Under the pieces are notes generated by a model, which did not search any database, had not been told where the DNA came from, and saw only the letters and a list, made by a program, of their open reading frames with translations. A stretch of DNA of 37,874 nt from an uncultured Oscillospiraceae bacterium. GTDB lineage: Bacteria > Bacillota > Clostridia > Oscillospirales > Oscillospiraceae. How positions within the stretch are numbered: position 1 is the stretch's first letter; the number at the start of each line of letters is the position of its first letter. A program made the translations under genes and the position numbers. Of the stretch, positions 7,951 to 15,968 are shown piece by piece. The stretch spans positions 1 through 37,874 of the forward strand of contig CAJUKH010000008.1 of assembly GCA_910587345.1 (NCBI GenBank), in the 5' to 3' direction.

Positions 7951-8028
7951 AGCCGCATTGAATGGGTTTTAAGCGAGCTTTGCGCTCCACCTCCGATAGC
8001 GAGTCCGTAATGAAGGAGTTGAAACAGT
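7951..8028 (+). ncRNA. Probable L21 leader
   Basis: The 78-nt 5' untranslated region of rplU has the position and block order I recall for the Firmicutes L21 leader RNA: a gaatgggtttt block, gcgagct, cacctccgatag, then gcgagtccgtaatg just before the GAAGGAG ribosome site. The CACCTCC segment could pair with the ribosome site. Autoregulation by L21 or a partner is proposed for this motif. Assignment is from memory of the motif, not from a covariance search. Confidence 0.55.
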
Positions 8029-8340
8029 ATGCACGCAATCATCGAGACCGGCGGTAAGCAGTACAAGGTGGCCGAGGGGGATACCCTCTTCATCGAGAAG
8101 CTGCCCGTGGAGGCCGGCGACAATGTGACCTTCGACAAGGTCCTGGCCGTCATCGACGGCGACAAGGCTACCTTCGGCACTCCCGTGGTGGAGGGCGCCA
8201 AGGTGGAGGCCAATGTGGTCAAGAACGGCAAGGGCAAGAAGATCATCGTCTTCAAGTACAAGCCCAAGAAGAACTATCGCCGTAAGCAGGGCCATCGGCA
8301 GCCCTATACCAAGGTGACCATCGGAAAGATCTCCGTGTAA
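8029..8340 (+). CDS. rplU: 50S ribosomal protein L21
   Basis: 103 aa, full length for bL21. Opening MHAIIETGGKQYKVAEGDT and the C-terminal KPKKNYRRKQGHRQPYTKV are the family signatures; the basic tail contacts 23S rRNA. GAAGGAG lies 13 bases before ATG. Its TAA overlaps the ATG of prp (TAATG), coupling their translation. First gene of rplU-prp-rpmA, the conserved Firmicutes order. Confidence 0.97.
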   Translation: MHAIIETGGKQYKVAEGDTLFIEKLPVEAGDNVTFDKVLAVIDGDKATFGTPVVEGAKVEANVVKNGKGKKIIVFKYKPKKNYRRKQGHRQPYTKVTIGKISV

Positions 8341-8669
8341 TGATCACCGCATCCTTTCATTTAGAGGGCAGCCGCATCGTCTCCTTTCAGGTAGAGGGGC
8401 ACAGCGGGCTTGCCACGGAGGGGGAGGACATCCTCTGCGCCGCCGTCACCAGCGCCGTCCGGCTCACCGAGTGCGCCGTCAACGATGTGCTGGGGCTGGA
8501 GGCCAGCGTGAAGGTAAAGCCTGAAAAGGCCCTTATCTCCCTCCGGCTCCCCGGGGGGCTGAGCCAGCAGAACGAGAGCACCTGTCAGACCCTTTTGACG
8601 GGACTGATGCTCTATCTGACTCAGCTGACCGAGGAGTATCCTGACCACATTATCGTTATGGAGGTGTAA
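8340..8669 (+). CDS. prp: Ribosomal-processing cysteine protease Prp
   Basis: 109 aa, previously called YsxB. Prp removes the N-terminal extension of ribosomal protein L27 before it is assembled. The catalytic pair is visible as EGHSG (His about residue 20) and DILCAAVTSA (Cys about 33). The start overlaps the rplU stop, and the gene ends three bases before rpmA, which encodes its substrate. In Staphylococcus aureus the protease is essential; that is known for the family, not shown here. Confidence 0.93.
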   Translation: MITASFHLEGSRIVSFQVEGHSGLATEGEDILCAAVTSAVRLTECAVNDVLGLEASVKVKPEKALISLRLPGGLSQQNESTCQTLLTGLMLYLTQLTEEYPDHIIVMEV

Positions 8670-8672
8670 CCA

Positions 8673-8951
8673 ATGCTGAATATTGGTCTTCAGTTCTTCG
8701 CCCACAAGAAGGGCGGCGGCTCCACCAAGAACGGCCGTGACTCCCACGCCCAGCGTCTGGGCGTGAAGCGGGGCGATGGCCAGTTCGTGCTGGCGGGCAA
8801 CATCCTGGTCCGGCAGCGGGGCACCCACTTCCACGCCGGCGAGGGCGTGGGCAAGGGCAGCGACGACACCCTGTTCGCTCTCAAGGACGGCAAGGTGAAG
8901 TTCTCCCGGCTGGGTAAGGACCGCAAGCAGGTCTCTATCGTGACCGAGTAA
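8673..8951 (+). CDS. rpmA: 50S ribosomal protein L27 with Prp-cleaved leader
   Basis: 92 aa. The protein starts MLNIGLQFFAHKKGGGSTKN. The LQFFAHKKG segment matches the Prp recognition site, with cleavage expected after the second Phe (residue 9) to give a mature N-terminus AHKKGG, which reaches the peptidyl transferase centre. GDGQFVLAGNILVRQRGT is the conserved core. Third gene of the operon, followed by a strong terminator. Confidence 0.97.
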   Translation: MLNIGLQFFAHKKGGGSTKNGRDSHAQRLGVKRGDGQFVLAGNILVRQRGTHFHAGEGVGKGSDDTLFALKDGKVKFSRLGKDRKQVSIVTE

Positions 8952-8965
8952 ATACGAGATCGGTG

Positions 8966-9006
8966 CGCCCCGGACATGGCTTTTGTGTCCGGGGCGTTCT
9001 TTTTTG
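8966..9006 (+). terminator. Terminator of the rplU operon
   Basis: The 11-bp stem cgccccggaca (8966-8976) pairs with tgtccggggcg (8986-8996), followed by ttctttttt. Confidence 0.9.
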
Positions 9007-9040
9007 AGGGCGTGGGCTGTGCTTGCCCTGCAAGGATGTA

Positions 9041-9069
9041 TTGGGTTCGGATTTTTTGCAAAATATAGT
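9041..9069 (+). promoter_or_regulatory. Promoter of obgE
   Basis: TTGGGT (9041-9046), a 17-bp spacer and TATAGT (9064-9069), 29 bp before the start codon and after the rpmA terminator. Confidence 0.55.
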
Positions 9070-9098
9070 CAGATACGCCAAAGAAATGAGGTGCCAGA

Positions 9099-10379
9099 AT
9101 GGCCAGCGGATTTATTGACAAGGCCCGGATCACCGTGCGGGCGGGAGCAGGCGGCGGCGGGGCCGTGGCCTTCCACCGGGAGAAGTATGTGGCCGCCGGC
9201 GGCCCCGACGGGGGTGACGGGGGCAAGGGGGGCAACATCGTGCTGAAGGTGGACGGGCATATGTCCACATTAATGGATTTTCGCTATAAGCGGAAGTATG
9301 TGGCCCCCGACGGGATGCCCGGCCAAGGCCGGCGCTGCACCGGCAAGGACGGGGAGGACCTGACCATCCGGGTCCCTCGGGGCACCGTGGTCCGGGACAC
9401 CGCCACCGGGGAGATCATCTGCGACATGGCGGGGCAGGACAGCTTTGTCCTCTGCAGGGGGGGCAAGGGGGGCTGGGGCAACCAGCACTTCGCCACCCCC
9501 ACCCGGCAGGTGCCCCACTTTGCCAAGGCGGGGCTGCCGGGGCAGGAGCGGGATGTGACCCTGGAGCTGAAGCTGCTGGCCGATGTGGGGCTGGTGGGGT
9601 TCCCCAATGTGGGGAAGTCCACCCTCCTTTCGGTGGTGACGAGGGCCCAGCCCAAGATCGCCAACTATCATTTTACCACTCTGTCCCCCAATCTGGGGGT
9701 GGTGGCTCTGGAGGAGGGGACCTCCTTCGTGCTGGCGGATATCCCCGGCATCATTGAGGGGGCCGCCGACGGAGCGGGGCTGGGCCACGACTTCCTGCGG
9801 CACATTGACCGGTGCCGGCTGCTCATCCATGTGGTGGATGTGTCCGGCAGTGAGGGCCGGGACCCGGTGGAGGATTTCAAGGCCATCAACGCCGAGCTTG
9901 CCCAGTACTCCCCCGAGCTGGCCACCCGGCCCATGCTGGTGGCGGGAAACAAGGTGGATATTGCCCCGGACCGGGAGGGGCTGGAGAAGCTGAAAGAGCA
10001 TGTGGAGGCTCTGGGGCTTCCCTTCTTTGAACTGTCCGCCGCCGCCCATCAGGGCACCCGGGAGCTGATGTGGGCCGCCGCCCGGCGGCTTCAGGAGCTG
10101 CCCCCCATCACGGTCTATGAGCCTACCTATGTGGAGCGGCCGCCGGAGATCGACACCCAGGAGGAGCTGGAGATCGTGGTGGAGGACGGGGAGTGGTTCG
10201 TGGACGGGCCGTGGCTACGGCAGCTGATGGCCAATGTGAACTTTTCCGACTACGAGTCCAAGAACTGGTTCGAGCGGAAGCTCCGGGAGTCGGGGCTGTA
10301 CGCCCGGCTGGAGGAGATGGGCATCCAGGATGGGGACATCCTGTGCCTTTACAATCTGGAATTTGAGTATCAGAGATGA
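9099..10379 (+). CDS. obgE: GTPase ObgE (CgtA)
   Basis: 426 aa, with the extended C-terminal domain typical of Gram-positive Obg. It is a ribosome-associated GTPase in 50S assembly and stress signalling. The glycine-rich Obg fold covers about 1-158 (FIDKARITVRAGAGGGG). The G domain has GFPNVGKST (167-175, P-loop), DIPGIIEGA (G3), NKVD (G4) and SAA (G5). The OCT domain follows from about residue 345 and ends CLYNLEFEYQR. GAGGTGCC lies before the ATG. Genes for L21, L27 and Obg are neighbours in most Firmicutes; here a terminator and a new promoter separate them. Confidence 0.97.
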   Translation: MASGFIDKARITVRAGAGGGGAVAFHREKYVAAGGPDGGDGGKGGNIVLKVDGHMSTLMDFRYKRKYVAPDGMPGQGRRCTGKDGEDLTIRVPRGTVVRDTATGEIICDMAGQDSFVLCRGGKGGWGNQHFATPTRQVPHFAKAGLPGQERDVTLELKLLADVGLVGFPNVGKSTLLSVVTRAQPKIANYHFTTLSPNLGVVALEEGTSFVLADIPGIIEGAADGAGLGHDFLRHIDRCRLLIHVVDVSGSEGRDPVEDFKAINAELAQYSPELATRPMLVAGNKVDIAPDREGLEKLKEHVEALGLPFFELSAAAHQGTRELMWAAARRLQELPPITVYEPTYVERPPEIDTQEELEIVVEDGEWFVDGPWLRQLMANVNFSDYESKNWFERKLRESGLYARLEEMGIQDGDILCLYNLEFEYQR

Positions 10380-10380
10380 A

Positions 10381-10420
10381 AAAAGGACCTGGCGTTTTCA
10401 AAACGCCGGGTCCTTTCCTT
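10381..10420 (+). terminator. Terminator of obgE
   Basis: A long imperfect stem, aaaggacctggcgtttt with aaaacgccgggtccttt, then ccttta. The flanking A and T runs allow use in both directions. Confidence 0.85.
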
Positions 10421-10566
10421 TATCCCTATTCCGCTTGTGCCGGGCGGTGGAGCAGGACAGCCGTGGCAATGGCGGCCATTGAGCAGCATTGTGATATGGA
10501 GGGATAAACAGGGCCAGGAGATGTATGGTTCCGGGGCCTCCCCGGAGTGCATTTTTATCCTCCCAC

Positions 10567-10600
10567 GAAAAGCCGCCCCGGCCGTCAGGCCGGGGCGGTG
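10567..10600 (-). terminator. Terminator of the minus-strand SGNH/ThrE operon
   Basis: The 11-bp stem ccgccccggcc (10573-10583) pairs with ggccggggcgg (10588-10598). Read on the minus strand it is followed by cttttc. It lies 10 bases past the last gene of the operon. Between 10421 and 10566 I see nothing coding. Confidence 0.85.
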
Positions 10601-10609
10601 TGGTTTCTG

Positions 10610-11335
10610 TTATTCCATGGTGTGGGTCCGCAGACAGTCCAGCCAAACTTTGTTGCCTTCATCGCTTAAATGGAGGCCGTCGGCGCTGTAATCTGAGGGA
10701 AGGGCGCCGTTGCTGCCGGTGAGAGGGGCGGCGGTATCCACCAGATAGACCCGTTTTTCCCGGGCCAGCCGGACCAGAAGCTGGCTGTGGTGGGCCAGAA
10801 GGTCGTTATCGGGGGCCCGGGCCGCCGCCCGGGAGAGGGTGACGGGGATGATGGTCTGAAGATAGATGGGGACATGGGGCTGAATTTGGCGGAGGTCGTC
10901 AATGAGAGCGGCGTACTCCCGATAAAAGGTCTCCTCCTCCATCCAGGCCGCCTCGTTGACCCCCAGAGTCAGGTAGATCTTGCCCCAGGAACCGCCCTCC
11001 AGCGCTTGGGCGATGGAGACCTGCCGCCCGTTGACCAGGAAAGCGGAGGAGGTCCGGGCAGTGCGGATGTTAAGGCCCATCTGGGTCAGCCACAGCCCGC
11101 CGGGGTCCCCCATGTATTCCCGCAGCCCCTGGGCACGGGAGTCCCCGATGACGACGGCGTCGTCAAACCAGTCCACAGAGACGGCGGGGCTGGCGGGAAG
11201 GGGCCGGTCATAGACAAAGGGGGCGGGGACCACGTCGGGCAGGCACCGGGGGCGGGCCGGAGCGGCGTAGGTCAGGGTGGTCAGCGTCAGGGCCAATCCC
11301 AGGGTCAGGGGGAGGACCCGGCCGGAGCGGCTCAC
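10610..11335 (-). CDS. Secreted SGNH/GDSL-family hydrolase
   Basis: 241 aa. A hydrophobic N-terminus (about 8-25) acts as signal peptide or anchor. The SGNH catalytic core has VVIGDSRAQG (Ser66), a block-III-like LTLGVNEA where Asn is kept, and DGLHLS with Asp219 and His222 completing the Ser-Asp-His set. Such enzymes act as esterases or O-acetyl transferases on surface glycans. It is a paralogue of the protein at 11844: both share AVxIGDSR, GK(I/V)Y(L/I)(T/S)LGVNE, IIPV and the W-D-L-THT ending. Its start overlaps the stop of the DUF4358 lipoprotein gene by 4 bases. Last gene of the operon. Confidence 0.85.
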   Translation of the reverse strand: MSRSGRVLPLTLGLALTLTTLTYAAPARPRCLPDVVPAPFVYDRPLPASPAVSVDWFDDAVVIGDSRAQGLREYMGDPGGLWLTQMGLNIRTARTSSAFLVNGRQVSIAQALEGGSWGKIYLTLGVNEAAWMEEETFYREYAALIDDLRQIQPHVPIYLQTIIPVTLSRAAARAPDNDLLAHHSQLLVRLAREKRVYLVDTAAPLTGSNGALPSDYSADGLHLSDEGNKVWLDCLRTHTME

Positions 11336-11811
11336 AGGTCGGCCTCCAGAAAATCATTTACCGGGCCATAGTCGGCGGCGATGACCAGCAGTACGGAATT
11401 GCCCCGCTGCCGGGTCACGGCCCCCTCCAGCTTGGGAAGCTCGTTTTGGAGATAACCGGCATAGTCGGCGGCGGATTCCTTTTGGTCCTCCACCCGGTAT
11501 TCCAGCGCAGTAAGGGCCGCTTCGGCGGCTTCCCCATCGGTGAGGGTAAAGATGGCCAGCTCTTCCAGAGAGACCCCCGTATTGCCCATATAGACGGCAC
11601 AGCCGGTAACGGTATCCGGGTCGATACCGTAGAGGGCGCAGGCGGTGGCCTCCTCCACCGCCGTCAGGTCGGCGGTAAAGGCTCCGTCAGCGGCCAGAAG
11701 GGTCTGTGCGTCGGCGGCGGGGTCGAAGGGGGAAGACTCCTTGCCGCCGCCGCAGGCGGCGAGGGAGAGGCAAAGGGTCAGCGAAAGGATGCCAAAACGT
11801 ATTTTTTTCAT
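11332..11811 (-). CDS. DUF4358 lipoprotein
   Basis: 159 aa. The signal peptide MKKIRFGILSLTLCLSLAAC ends in a lipobox with Cys20, so it is anchored outside the membrane. The mature part fits DUF4358: a pair of helices and strands with ACALYGIDPDTVTGCAVYMG and a late region on subunit-like helix EAALTALEYRV, ending in ADYGPVNDFLE. The domain is frequent in Clostridia next to SGNH and MBOAT acyltransferase genes, which suggests a part in surface polymer O-acylation; that is inference from context. It sits between the two SGNH genes and overlaps the downstream one (ATGA). Confidence 0.85.
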   Translation of the reverse strand: MKKIRFGILSLTLCLSLAACGGGKESSPFDPAADAQTLLAADGAFTADLTAVEEATACALYGIDPDTVTGCAVYMGNTGVSLEELAIFTLTDGEAAEAALTALEYRVEDQKESAADYAGYLQNELPKLEGAVTRQRGNSVLLVIAADYGPVNDFLEADL

Positions 11812-11843
11812 ATGATATGCCCCTTTGTTTTTATTTCTCGGGG

Positions 11844-12665
11844 TCAGGTGCCGGTGTGTGTGGCCAAGTAGTCCAGCCAGAGGGCGTAGCCCTCCTTCTT
11901 AAAGTGGACTCCGTCGGCGGACAGGTCAGCGGGGACTTCTCCGGTGTCGTCGGCAAAGGCCCGGTCCACGTCCACCCGCCAGACCTCTTTCTCGGCACAG
12001 AGGGCGGAAAGGGCCTCATTATAGCTGGCGATGCCCTCGTTGGTCACATAGTAGGGCACATCGTTGGCTTTGCATTTGGCGGTGTTGACCGGGATAATGG
12101 ATTGAATGTAAAGCCTGGCGTTGGGCTGGCATTCCCGGACGGCGTCGATAAGAGTGCCGTAGACCCGGGCGAAGTCGTCGGGGTCGTAGTAGCCCAGTTC
12201 GTTGACCCCAAGGGAGATATAGACCTTGCCGCAGGTGTTTTGGGCCAGAGCGTCCAGGACAGAGACCTTCTCCCGGCCCAGACGGATGACCTCCTTGCCC
12301 TCCATCACCTCGTAGACGGTAAGCCCGGTGCTTTCCAGAAAGACTGCCTTGGCCGAGACGCCGCTGAAAAGGTGAAGGCCGTCGGTACGGGAGTCGCCGA
12401 TAAAGACGGCGTCATCGAACCATTCCGCCGCCACCGCCTCCCCTGCGGGGACGGGGAGGGAGTAGTCGGGCGCGGGGGCAGGTTCCGGCGTAGGTGAAGA
12501 GGCCGGTGCGGGGGTGGGCGCCGCCGTGGGAGTGGGGACCTCCGGCATGGCCCGGATGGTCAGGGGTCCTGCCGGGTGGGCCAGCCAGGCCACCAGCAGG
12601 GCGGACAGGCAGAGCATGAGAATACACATCAGCCACTGGGGCGGACGGGTGGATGGACGGGACAC
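11844..12665 (-). CDS. Membrane-anchored SGNH/GDSL-family hydrolase with Pro/Thr linker
   Basis: 273 aa using a GTG start at 12665-12663. On the minus strand AGGAGGAGG sits six bases upstream, whereas the longer open frame only overlaps the HAD gene out of frame. Residues about 11-30 are a membrane anchor. A linker rich in Pro, Ala and Thr (41-68) spaces the catalytic domain from the membrane. Catalytic residues are in FIGDSRTDG (Ser92), SLGVNELG and DGVHF (Asp251, His254). It is a paralogue of the 10610 protein, but longer and with the linker. Role as in that family: esterase or acetyl transfer on extracellular glycan or peptidoglycan. Confidence 0.85.
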   Translation of the reverse strand: MSRPSTRPPQWLMCILMLCLSALLVAWLAHPAGPLTIRAMPEVPTPTAAPTPAPASSPTPEPAPAPDYSLPVPAGEAVAAEWFDDAVFIGDSRTDGLHLFSGVSAKAVFLESTGLTVYEVMEGKEVIRLGREKVSVLDALAQNTCGKVYISLGVNELGYYDPDDFARVYGTLIDAVRECQPNARLYIQSIIPVNTAKCKANDVPYYVTNEGIASYNEALSALCAEKEVWRVDVDRAFADDTGEVPADLSADGVHFKKEGYALWLDYLATHTGT

Positions 12666-12678
12666 GAAAATCCTCCTC

Positions 12679-13398
12679 CTATCGGAGCGTAAACGGGAAT
12701 TTTTTATTTTCCAGCAGTTCCCCCAGCTGGGCCAGGTTGTCCACCTGATAGGTGGGGTAGACAGGACCGGCCTTGGCGGTGGGCCAACGAAGCCACACGC
12801 TGTCCAGCCGGGAGTTGAAGGCCCCCCGGATGTCACTGGTGAGACTGTCGCCAATGACCAGAACATCGGCTTTGTGCTTGGTGGCCCCCAGAGTCTCCAG
12901 CACCTTGTCGAAATAGGCTTTCTCCGGCTTGTGGCAGCCCATTTCCCCGGAAATGAAGACCCGGTCCCCAAAGAATCGGGCCAGGGGGGAGTTCTCCAGC
13001 CGCCGCCGGGCCACGAAGGGGGCTGCAGAATTGGTGCAGAGGGCCAGAATATACTTTTGGGACAGCTTCCGGCACAGGGCCTCGGCCCCGGGGAGCAGCA
13101 CCGAGCACTGGGAGAGCTGCTCCAGAAAGAACTGGTTCCACTCTGCCGAGTTGCCCTGAATGCCCCGGGCCTCGAAAAAGCGGACGAACCGTTCGTTCAT
13201 CAGCGCCTGCTGGGTGATCTTCCCCTGGTCGGAGGCGGCCCAGAGGGCATTGTTGATGGCGTGATAGCCGGCCTTGGCCTCCTCGGTGGGGGAGATCCCG
13301 TAGTGAAGCAGGGTGCGGGTGAGGGCGAACTCCTCTGCGGCGTTGAAGTCGAAGAGGGTGTTGTCGGCGTCCATCAAAAGCCAGCGGTACTCTCTCAT
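12679..13398 (-). CDS. HAD-superfamily hydrolase, YjjG-like nucleotidase
   Basis: 239 aa. The cytoplasmic HAD phosphatase motifs are DADNTLFDF (motif I, nucleophile Asp10), CTNSAA (motif II), CHKPEKAYFDKVLE (motif III Lys) and VIGDSLTSDIRGA (motif IV). The DADNTLFDF and GDSLTSDI forms are those of the YjjG/YfnB group of pyrimidine 5'-nucleotidases that clean up non-canonical nucleotides. Substrate assignment is by group resemblance. Its ATG overlaps the upstream stop by 4 bases and the next gene starts 13 bases after its stop. Confidence 0.85.
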   Translation of the reverse strand: MREYRWLLMDADNTLFDFNAAEEFALTRTLLHYGISPTEEAKAGYHAINNALWAASDQGKITQQALMNERFVRFFEARGIQGNSAEWNQFFLEQLSQCSVLLPGAEALCRKLSQKYILALCTNSAAPFVARRRLENSPLARFFGDRVFISGEMGCHKPEKAYFDKVLETLGATKHKADVLVIGDSLTSDIRGAFNSRLDSVWLRWPTAKAGPVYPTYQVDNLAQLGELLENKKFPFTLR

Positions 13399-13898
13399 GG
13401 CCGCACCTCCTTCTGAGGGGTGGGAAGGGACTGTGCCCGGGGGGCATGATACCAGGGGGTCATGCGCACGATGGAGGCCACCAGCAGGCTGCCCACGGCA
13501 ATGGCCCCGGCGACGCCGATGGTGTGGATAAAGGAAGTGAGGAAAAGATCATTCTCCCCGTTGATGGCGTGGAGCATGGTGTAATAGATGCTGGCGCCGG
13601 GGACCAGAGGGAAGATGGAGACGATGAGAAAGCCGGTGACCGGGGCCTTCCGCACCCGGGCGATGATCTCGCAGAAGACGGCTAGGGCGATGGTGCCCGC
13701 AAAGGTCTGGGCAATATCGCTTTGCAGAATGGGGCCGGTGAGCAGGTAGACCAGCCACCCGATGGCGCCCCCCAGAGCCGAGCAGAGAATGTTGCCCCCC
13801 CAGGTGTTATAGATGACGGCAAAGCAGGCAGAGCCGATAAAGGCCGCCAGCACCGAGATGACGTTGGTCCAAAAGATGTTTTCCATGCCCATGCTCAC
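13395..13898 (-). CDS. Threonine/serine exporter family, small subunit (ThrE_2, YjjB-like)
   Basis: 167 aa, about four to five hydrophobic helices with GTIALAVFCEIIAR, FPLVPGASIYYTML and the VPG signature of the second half of ThrE-type exporters. It pairs with the upstream gene to form the split transporter (YjjP/YjjB in Escherichia coli, where it exports succinate; ThrE in Corynebacterium exports Thr/Ser). The GTG at 13898 overlaps the upstream stop (GTGA), which makes it the likely start; in-frame ATGs at 13892 and 13886 are alternatives. Confidence 0.85.
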   Translation of the reverse strand: MSMGMENIFWTNVISVLAAFIGSACFAVIYNTWGGNILCSALGGAIGWLVYLLTGPILQSDIAQTFAGTIALAVFCEIIARVRKAPVTGFLIVSIFPLVPGASIYYTMLHAINGENDLFLTSFIHTIGVAGAIAVGSLLVASIVRMTPWYHAPRAQSLPTPQKEVRP

Positions 13899-14659
13899 AC
13901 CCCCAAAAATCCGGCCAGACCCAGGGCCAGCGCAGTGCCCAAAGCGGCCATGACGCCGATGAACAGTGCGTCGCCCACCTTGCTGATGCCGGAGACCATG
14001 TCCCGCACCATCACGTCCCGGAGGGCGTTGGTGAACAGGATGCCGGGAACCAGGGCCATGAAGGCGCCGATGATGATGTACTGGGAGTGGTGGCCCAGCC
14101 CCACATGGACCAGGATCAGGGCCAGGAAGGCCGAGACGATGGCCCCGATCATGGTGTCGAAATAGGGGTTTGTCTCGGCATGGCTGAGCAGTTCATTGCT
14201 CAGGCAGATGGCGATGCCGCAGAAACCGCTGCAAAAAGCGTCCCACAGATCTCCGCCGAAGAAGATGGCAAAGGCCGCCGAGGCCACATAGTGGGCCAGC
14301 AGCATGATACCCAGGGAGTAATGCCTGGGGGTGGCGGTGATGTGGTCCAGCCGCTCCCGGGCCTCCTCCAGAGGGGGGACCTCCCGGCACAGCCGCCGGC
14401 ACAGGTCGTTGTACCGGGCCAGCAGATCCACGTCGTTGCCGTGGCTGGGCATCCGGCGGATCTGGGTCAGGGTCTTGCCCTGAGGGGTGAGGATGCTGAT
14501 GTTGATACAGTTGGGGATGACGAAGGATTCCACCCGGTCGATGCCGTAGGCGAACATAAGCCGCTTCATGGAGTCCTCCACCCGGTAGATCTCCGCCCCG
14601 CTGACCAAAAGGCCATAGCCCAGGTCGGTGGCCAGGGTGAGAAGTCCGTCATAGTCCAT
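13895..14659 (-). CDS. Threonine/serine exporter family, large subunit (ThrE, YjjP-like)
   Basis: 254 aa from the ATG at 14659, which has AAGGAGG ten bases upstream on the minus strand; upstream in-frame sequence lies in the promoter region and is low complexity. A soluble N-terminal domain (about 1-110) has GYGLLVSGAEIYRVEDSM and the SHGNDVDLL segment. The membrane half follows with GALMALVPGILFTNALRD. It is the first half of a two-gene ThrE/YjjP-YjjB exporter. It leads a six-gene minus-strand operon to 10610. Which substrate it exports cannot be told here. Confidence 0.87.
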   Translation of the reverse strand: MDYDGLLTLATDLGYGLLVSGAEIYRVEDSMKRLMFAYGIDRVESFVIPNCINISILTPQGKTLTQIRRMPSHGNDVDLLARYNDLCRRLCREVPPLEEARERLDHITATPRHYSLGIMLLAHYVASAAFAIFFGGDLWDAFCSGFCGIAICLSNELLSHAETNPYFDTMIGAIVSAFLALILVHVGLGHHSQYIIIGAFMALVPGILFTNALRDVMVRDMVSGISKVGDALFIGVMAALGTALALGLAGFLGV

Positions 14660-14699
14660 GTACCGCTGCCTCCTTTTTGTGGGGTGTGCTTTGCTTTTT

Positions 14700-14728
14700 A
14701 TCTTACAATATTTCCGGGAAAGCCGCAA
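14700..14728 (-). promoter_or_regulatory. Promoter of the ThrE/HAD/SGNH operon
   Basis: On the minus strand TTGCGG (14728-14723), a 17-bp spacer and TAAGAT (14705-14700). It lies 41 bp upstream of the first start codon. Confidence 0.55.
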
Positions 14729-14772
14729 GGGGAAGTGGAGGGAAAAGGGGAAAATTTTGCGTAAAAAGGGGA

Positions 14773-14803
14773 AAAAAGAGTGCGGCCCCGGAAGGGCCGC
14801 ACT
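14773..14803 (-). terminator. Terminator of the DUF3783 gene
   Basis: The 10-bp stem agtgcggccc/gggccgcact (14779-14788, 14794-14803) is followed on the minus strand by ctcttttttcc. Confidence 0.85.
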
Positions 14804-14811
14804 TTGGTGGG

Positions 14812-15174
14812 TCAGGACAGCTGTTCCCGTTCCCGGCAAAGCTCGTCATAAAGGACCCGCGGGGTCCAGCCGGCGTTGGTTGGGGTGAGGATGGCCTTCA
14901 GGCAGGTCCGGGGCACGCCGGCGTTCCGGAGGCCCTGAAGGACCTTGTCCAGTTGGGGGGAGGAGAGGTGGCAGAGAAGAAGCAGCGGCTCGGGCAGTGG
15001 CTCCCCGGCGCTGCCGGGGGCGGGAAGGCCCTGGGCCAGATCCCGGATGGGGCGGTCCAGCTGGGCGGTATCCACCGCAGAAAACCGCAGTCCCTGAATG
15101 GCGCAGAGCTGCCGGACTTTGGAAGCCCAGGGGGAGGGGGCGGGATCATAGAGGAGCAGGGCGGCCTTTGGCAT
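14812..15174 (-). CDS. DUF3783 protein
   Basis: 120 aa from the ATG at 15174, which has AGGAGGT upstream on the minus strand. The sequence begins MPKAALLLYDP, consistent with a small cytoplasmic alpha/beta protein, and ends with the DUF3783 pattern AILTPTNAGWTPRVLYDELC. It was long annotated as a hypothetical; no enzyme activity is assigned to the family. It stands between two terminators, so it is monocistronic. The longer open frame to 15264 has no ribosome site. Confidence 0.8.
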   Translation of the reverse strand: MPKAALLLYDPAPSPWASKVRQLCAIQGLRFSAVDTAQLDRPIRDLAQGLPAPGSAGEPLPEPLLLLCHLSSPQLDKVLQGLRNAGVPRTCLKAILTPTNAGWTPRVLYDELCREREQLS

Positions 15175-15270
15175 GAAAATACCTCCTGAAAAATGATTTT
15201 TCTTTATCCTATCATGCCGCCCCGCACTTGTCCAGAGGAAAAGAAAAGAAGAAGGGAGGGGCAAAATTGT

Positions 15271-15306
15271 GAGAAAAGGGCCGCACCCTTTATAGGGTGC
15301 GGCCCT
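15271..15306 (-). terminator. Terminator of the nitroreductase gene
   Basis: The 13-bp stem agggccgcaccct (15277-15289) and agggtgcggccct (15294-15306) is followed on the minus strand by ttttc. Confidence 0.85.
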
Positions 15307-15321
15307 GATAGCGGCAGAACA

Positions 15322-15831
15322 TTAAAAGCGGTCGTAGACCGCCACATCCTCCAAAGCCTTCCGGGAGCGGGGGGCGGGGTCTTCGTCGGCGTAGCCCGCA
15401 GTGACCACGGTGACCACCCGGGTGCCTTCGGGACAGCCCACGATCTCGGTGGCCATGTCGGGGTCAAAGCTGCCTACCCAGCAGGAGCCGAGGCCCAGGG
15501 CAAAGGTGCCCAGGTGGAGGTAGGTGGAGGCGATGGAGCAGTCGATGGTGCCCCGGTTGTAGCCCGAGTCGTTCATCTCCTGATACTCGGTGGCGCAGAT
15601 GCAGAAGATGAGGGGGGCGGTCATGGCGGGGCCTCTGCTTTCGCAGGCCACCCGCAGCTTGGCCAGCTGGTCGGGGTCGGTGACGGCCACGAACTTCCAC
15701 TCCTGCCGGTTGGCGGCGGAGGGGGCGATGCGCAGCCACTCCATCAGCTGGGCGATCTTCTCCGGCTCCACGGGGGTATCCTTGTACTTGCGGATGCTGA
15801 TGCGCTTGGCAATGACCTCTGAAAATTCCAT
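15322..15831 (-). CDS. Nitroreductase-family FMN oxidoreductase
   Basis: 169 aa, a short member of the nitroreductase superfamily. The FMN-binding start is visible as RISIRKYKDTPVEPEKI (residues 10-26), with APSAANRQEW (36-45) and the later ALGLGSCWVG. These flavoenzymes reduce nitro compounds, quinones or dehalogenate substrates using NAD(P)H; the exact substrate is not readable. The short length suggests a single compact domain without extra insert helices. On the minus strand AAAGGAGCAACTCAAC precedes the ATG. Confidence 0.88.
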   Translation of the reverse strand: MEFSEVIAKRISIRKYKDTPVEPEKIAQLMEWLRIAPSAANRQEWKFVAVTDPDQLAKLRVACESRGPAMTAPLIFCICATEYQEMNDSGYNRGTIDCSIASTYLHLGTFALGLGSCWVGSFDPDMATEIVGCPEGTRVVTVVTAGYADEDPAPRSRKALEDVAVYDRF

Positions 15832-15896
15832 GTTGAGTTGCTCCTTTTTCGGTAAAAATAGAGAGTGCGTGAGAAAGGGGACCTGCGTATAATGAG

Positions 15897-15925
15897 ATGA
15901 TACCAGTCCGACGGCTCAAATGCAA
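15897..15925 (-). promoter_or_regulatory. Promoter of the nitroreductase gene
   Basis: On the minus strand TTGCAT (15925-15920), a 17-bp spacer and TATCAT (15902-15897). Confidence 0.5.
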
Positions 15926-15968
15926 GAAAAACAGGGAAAAAAGAGGGCGGGACTGCTTATTTTGTGGT

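Noticed and set aside
12666..12971. Upstream extension of the second SGNH protein
   Set aside because: It overlaps the YjjG-like gene in another frame; the GTG at 12665 with AGGAGGAGG fits better.
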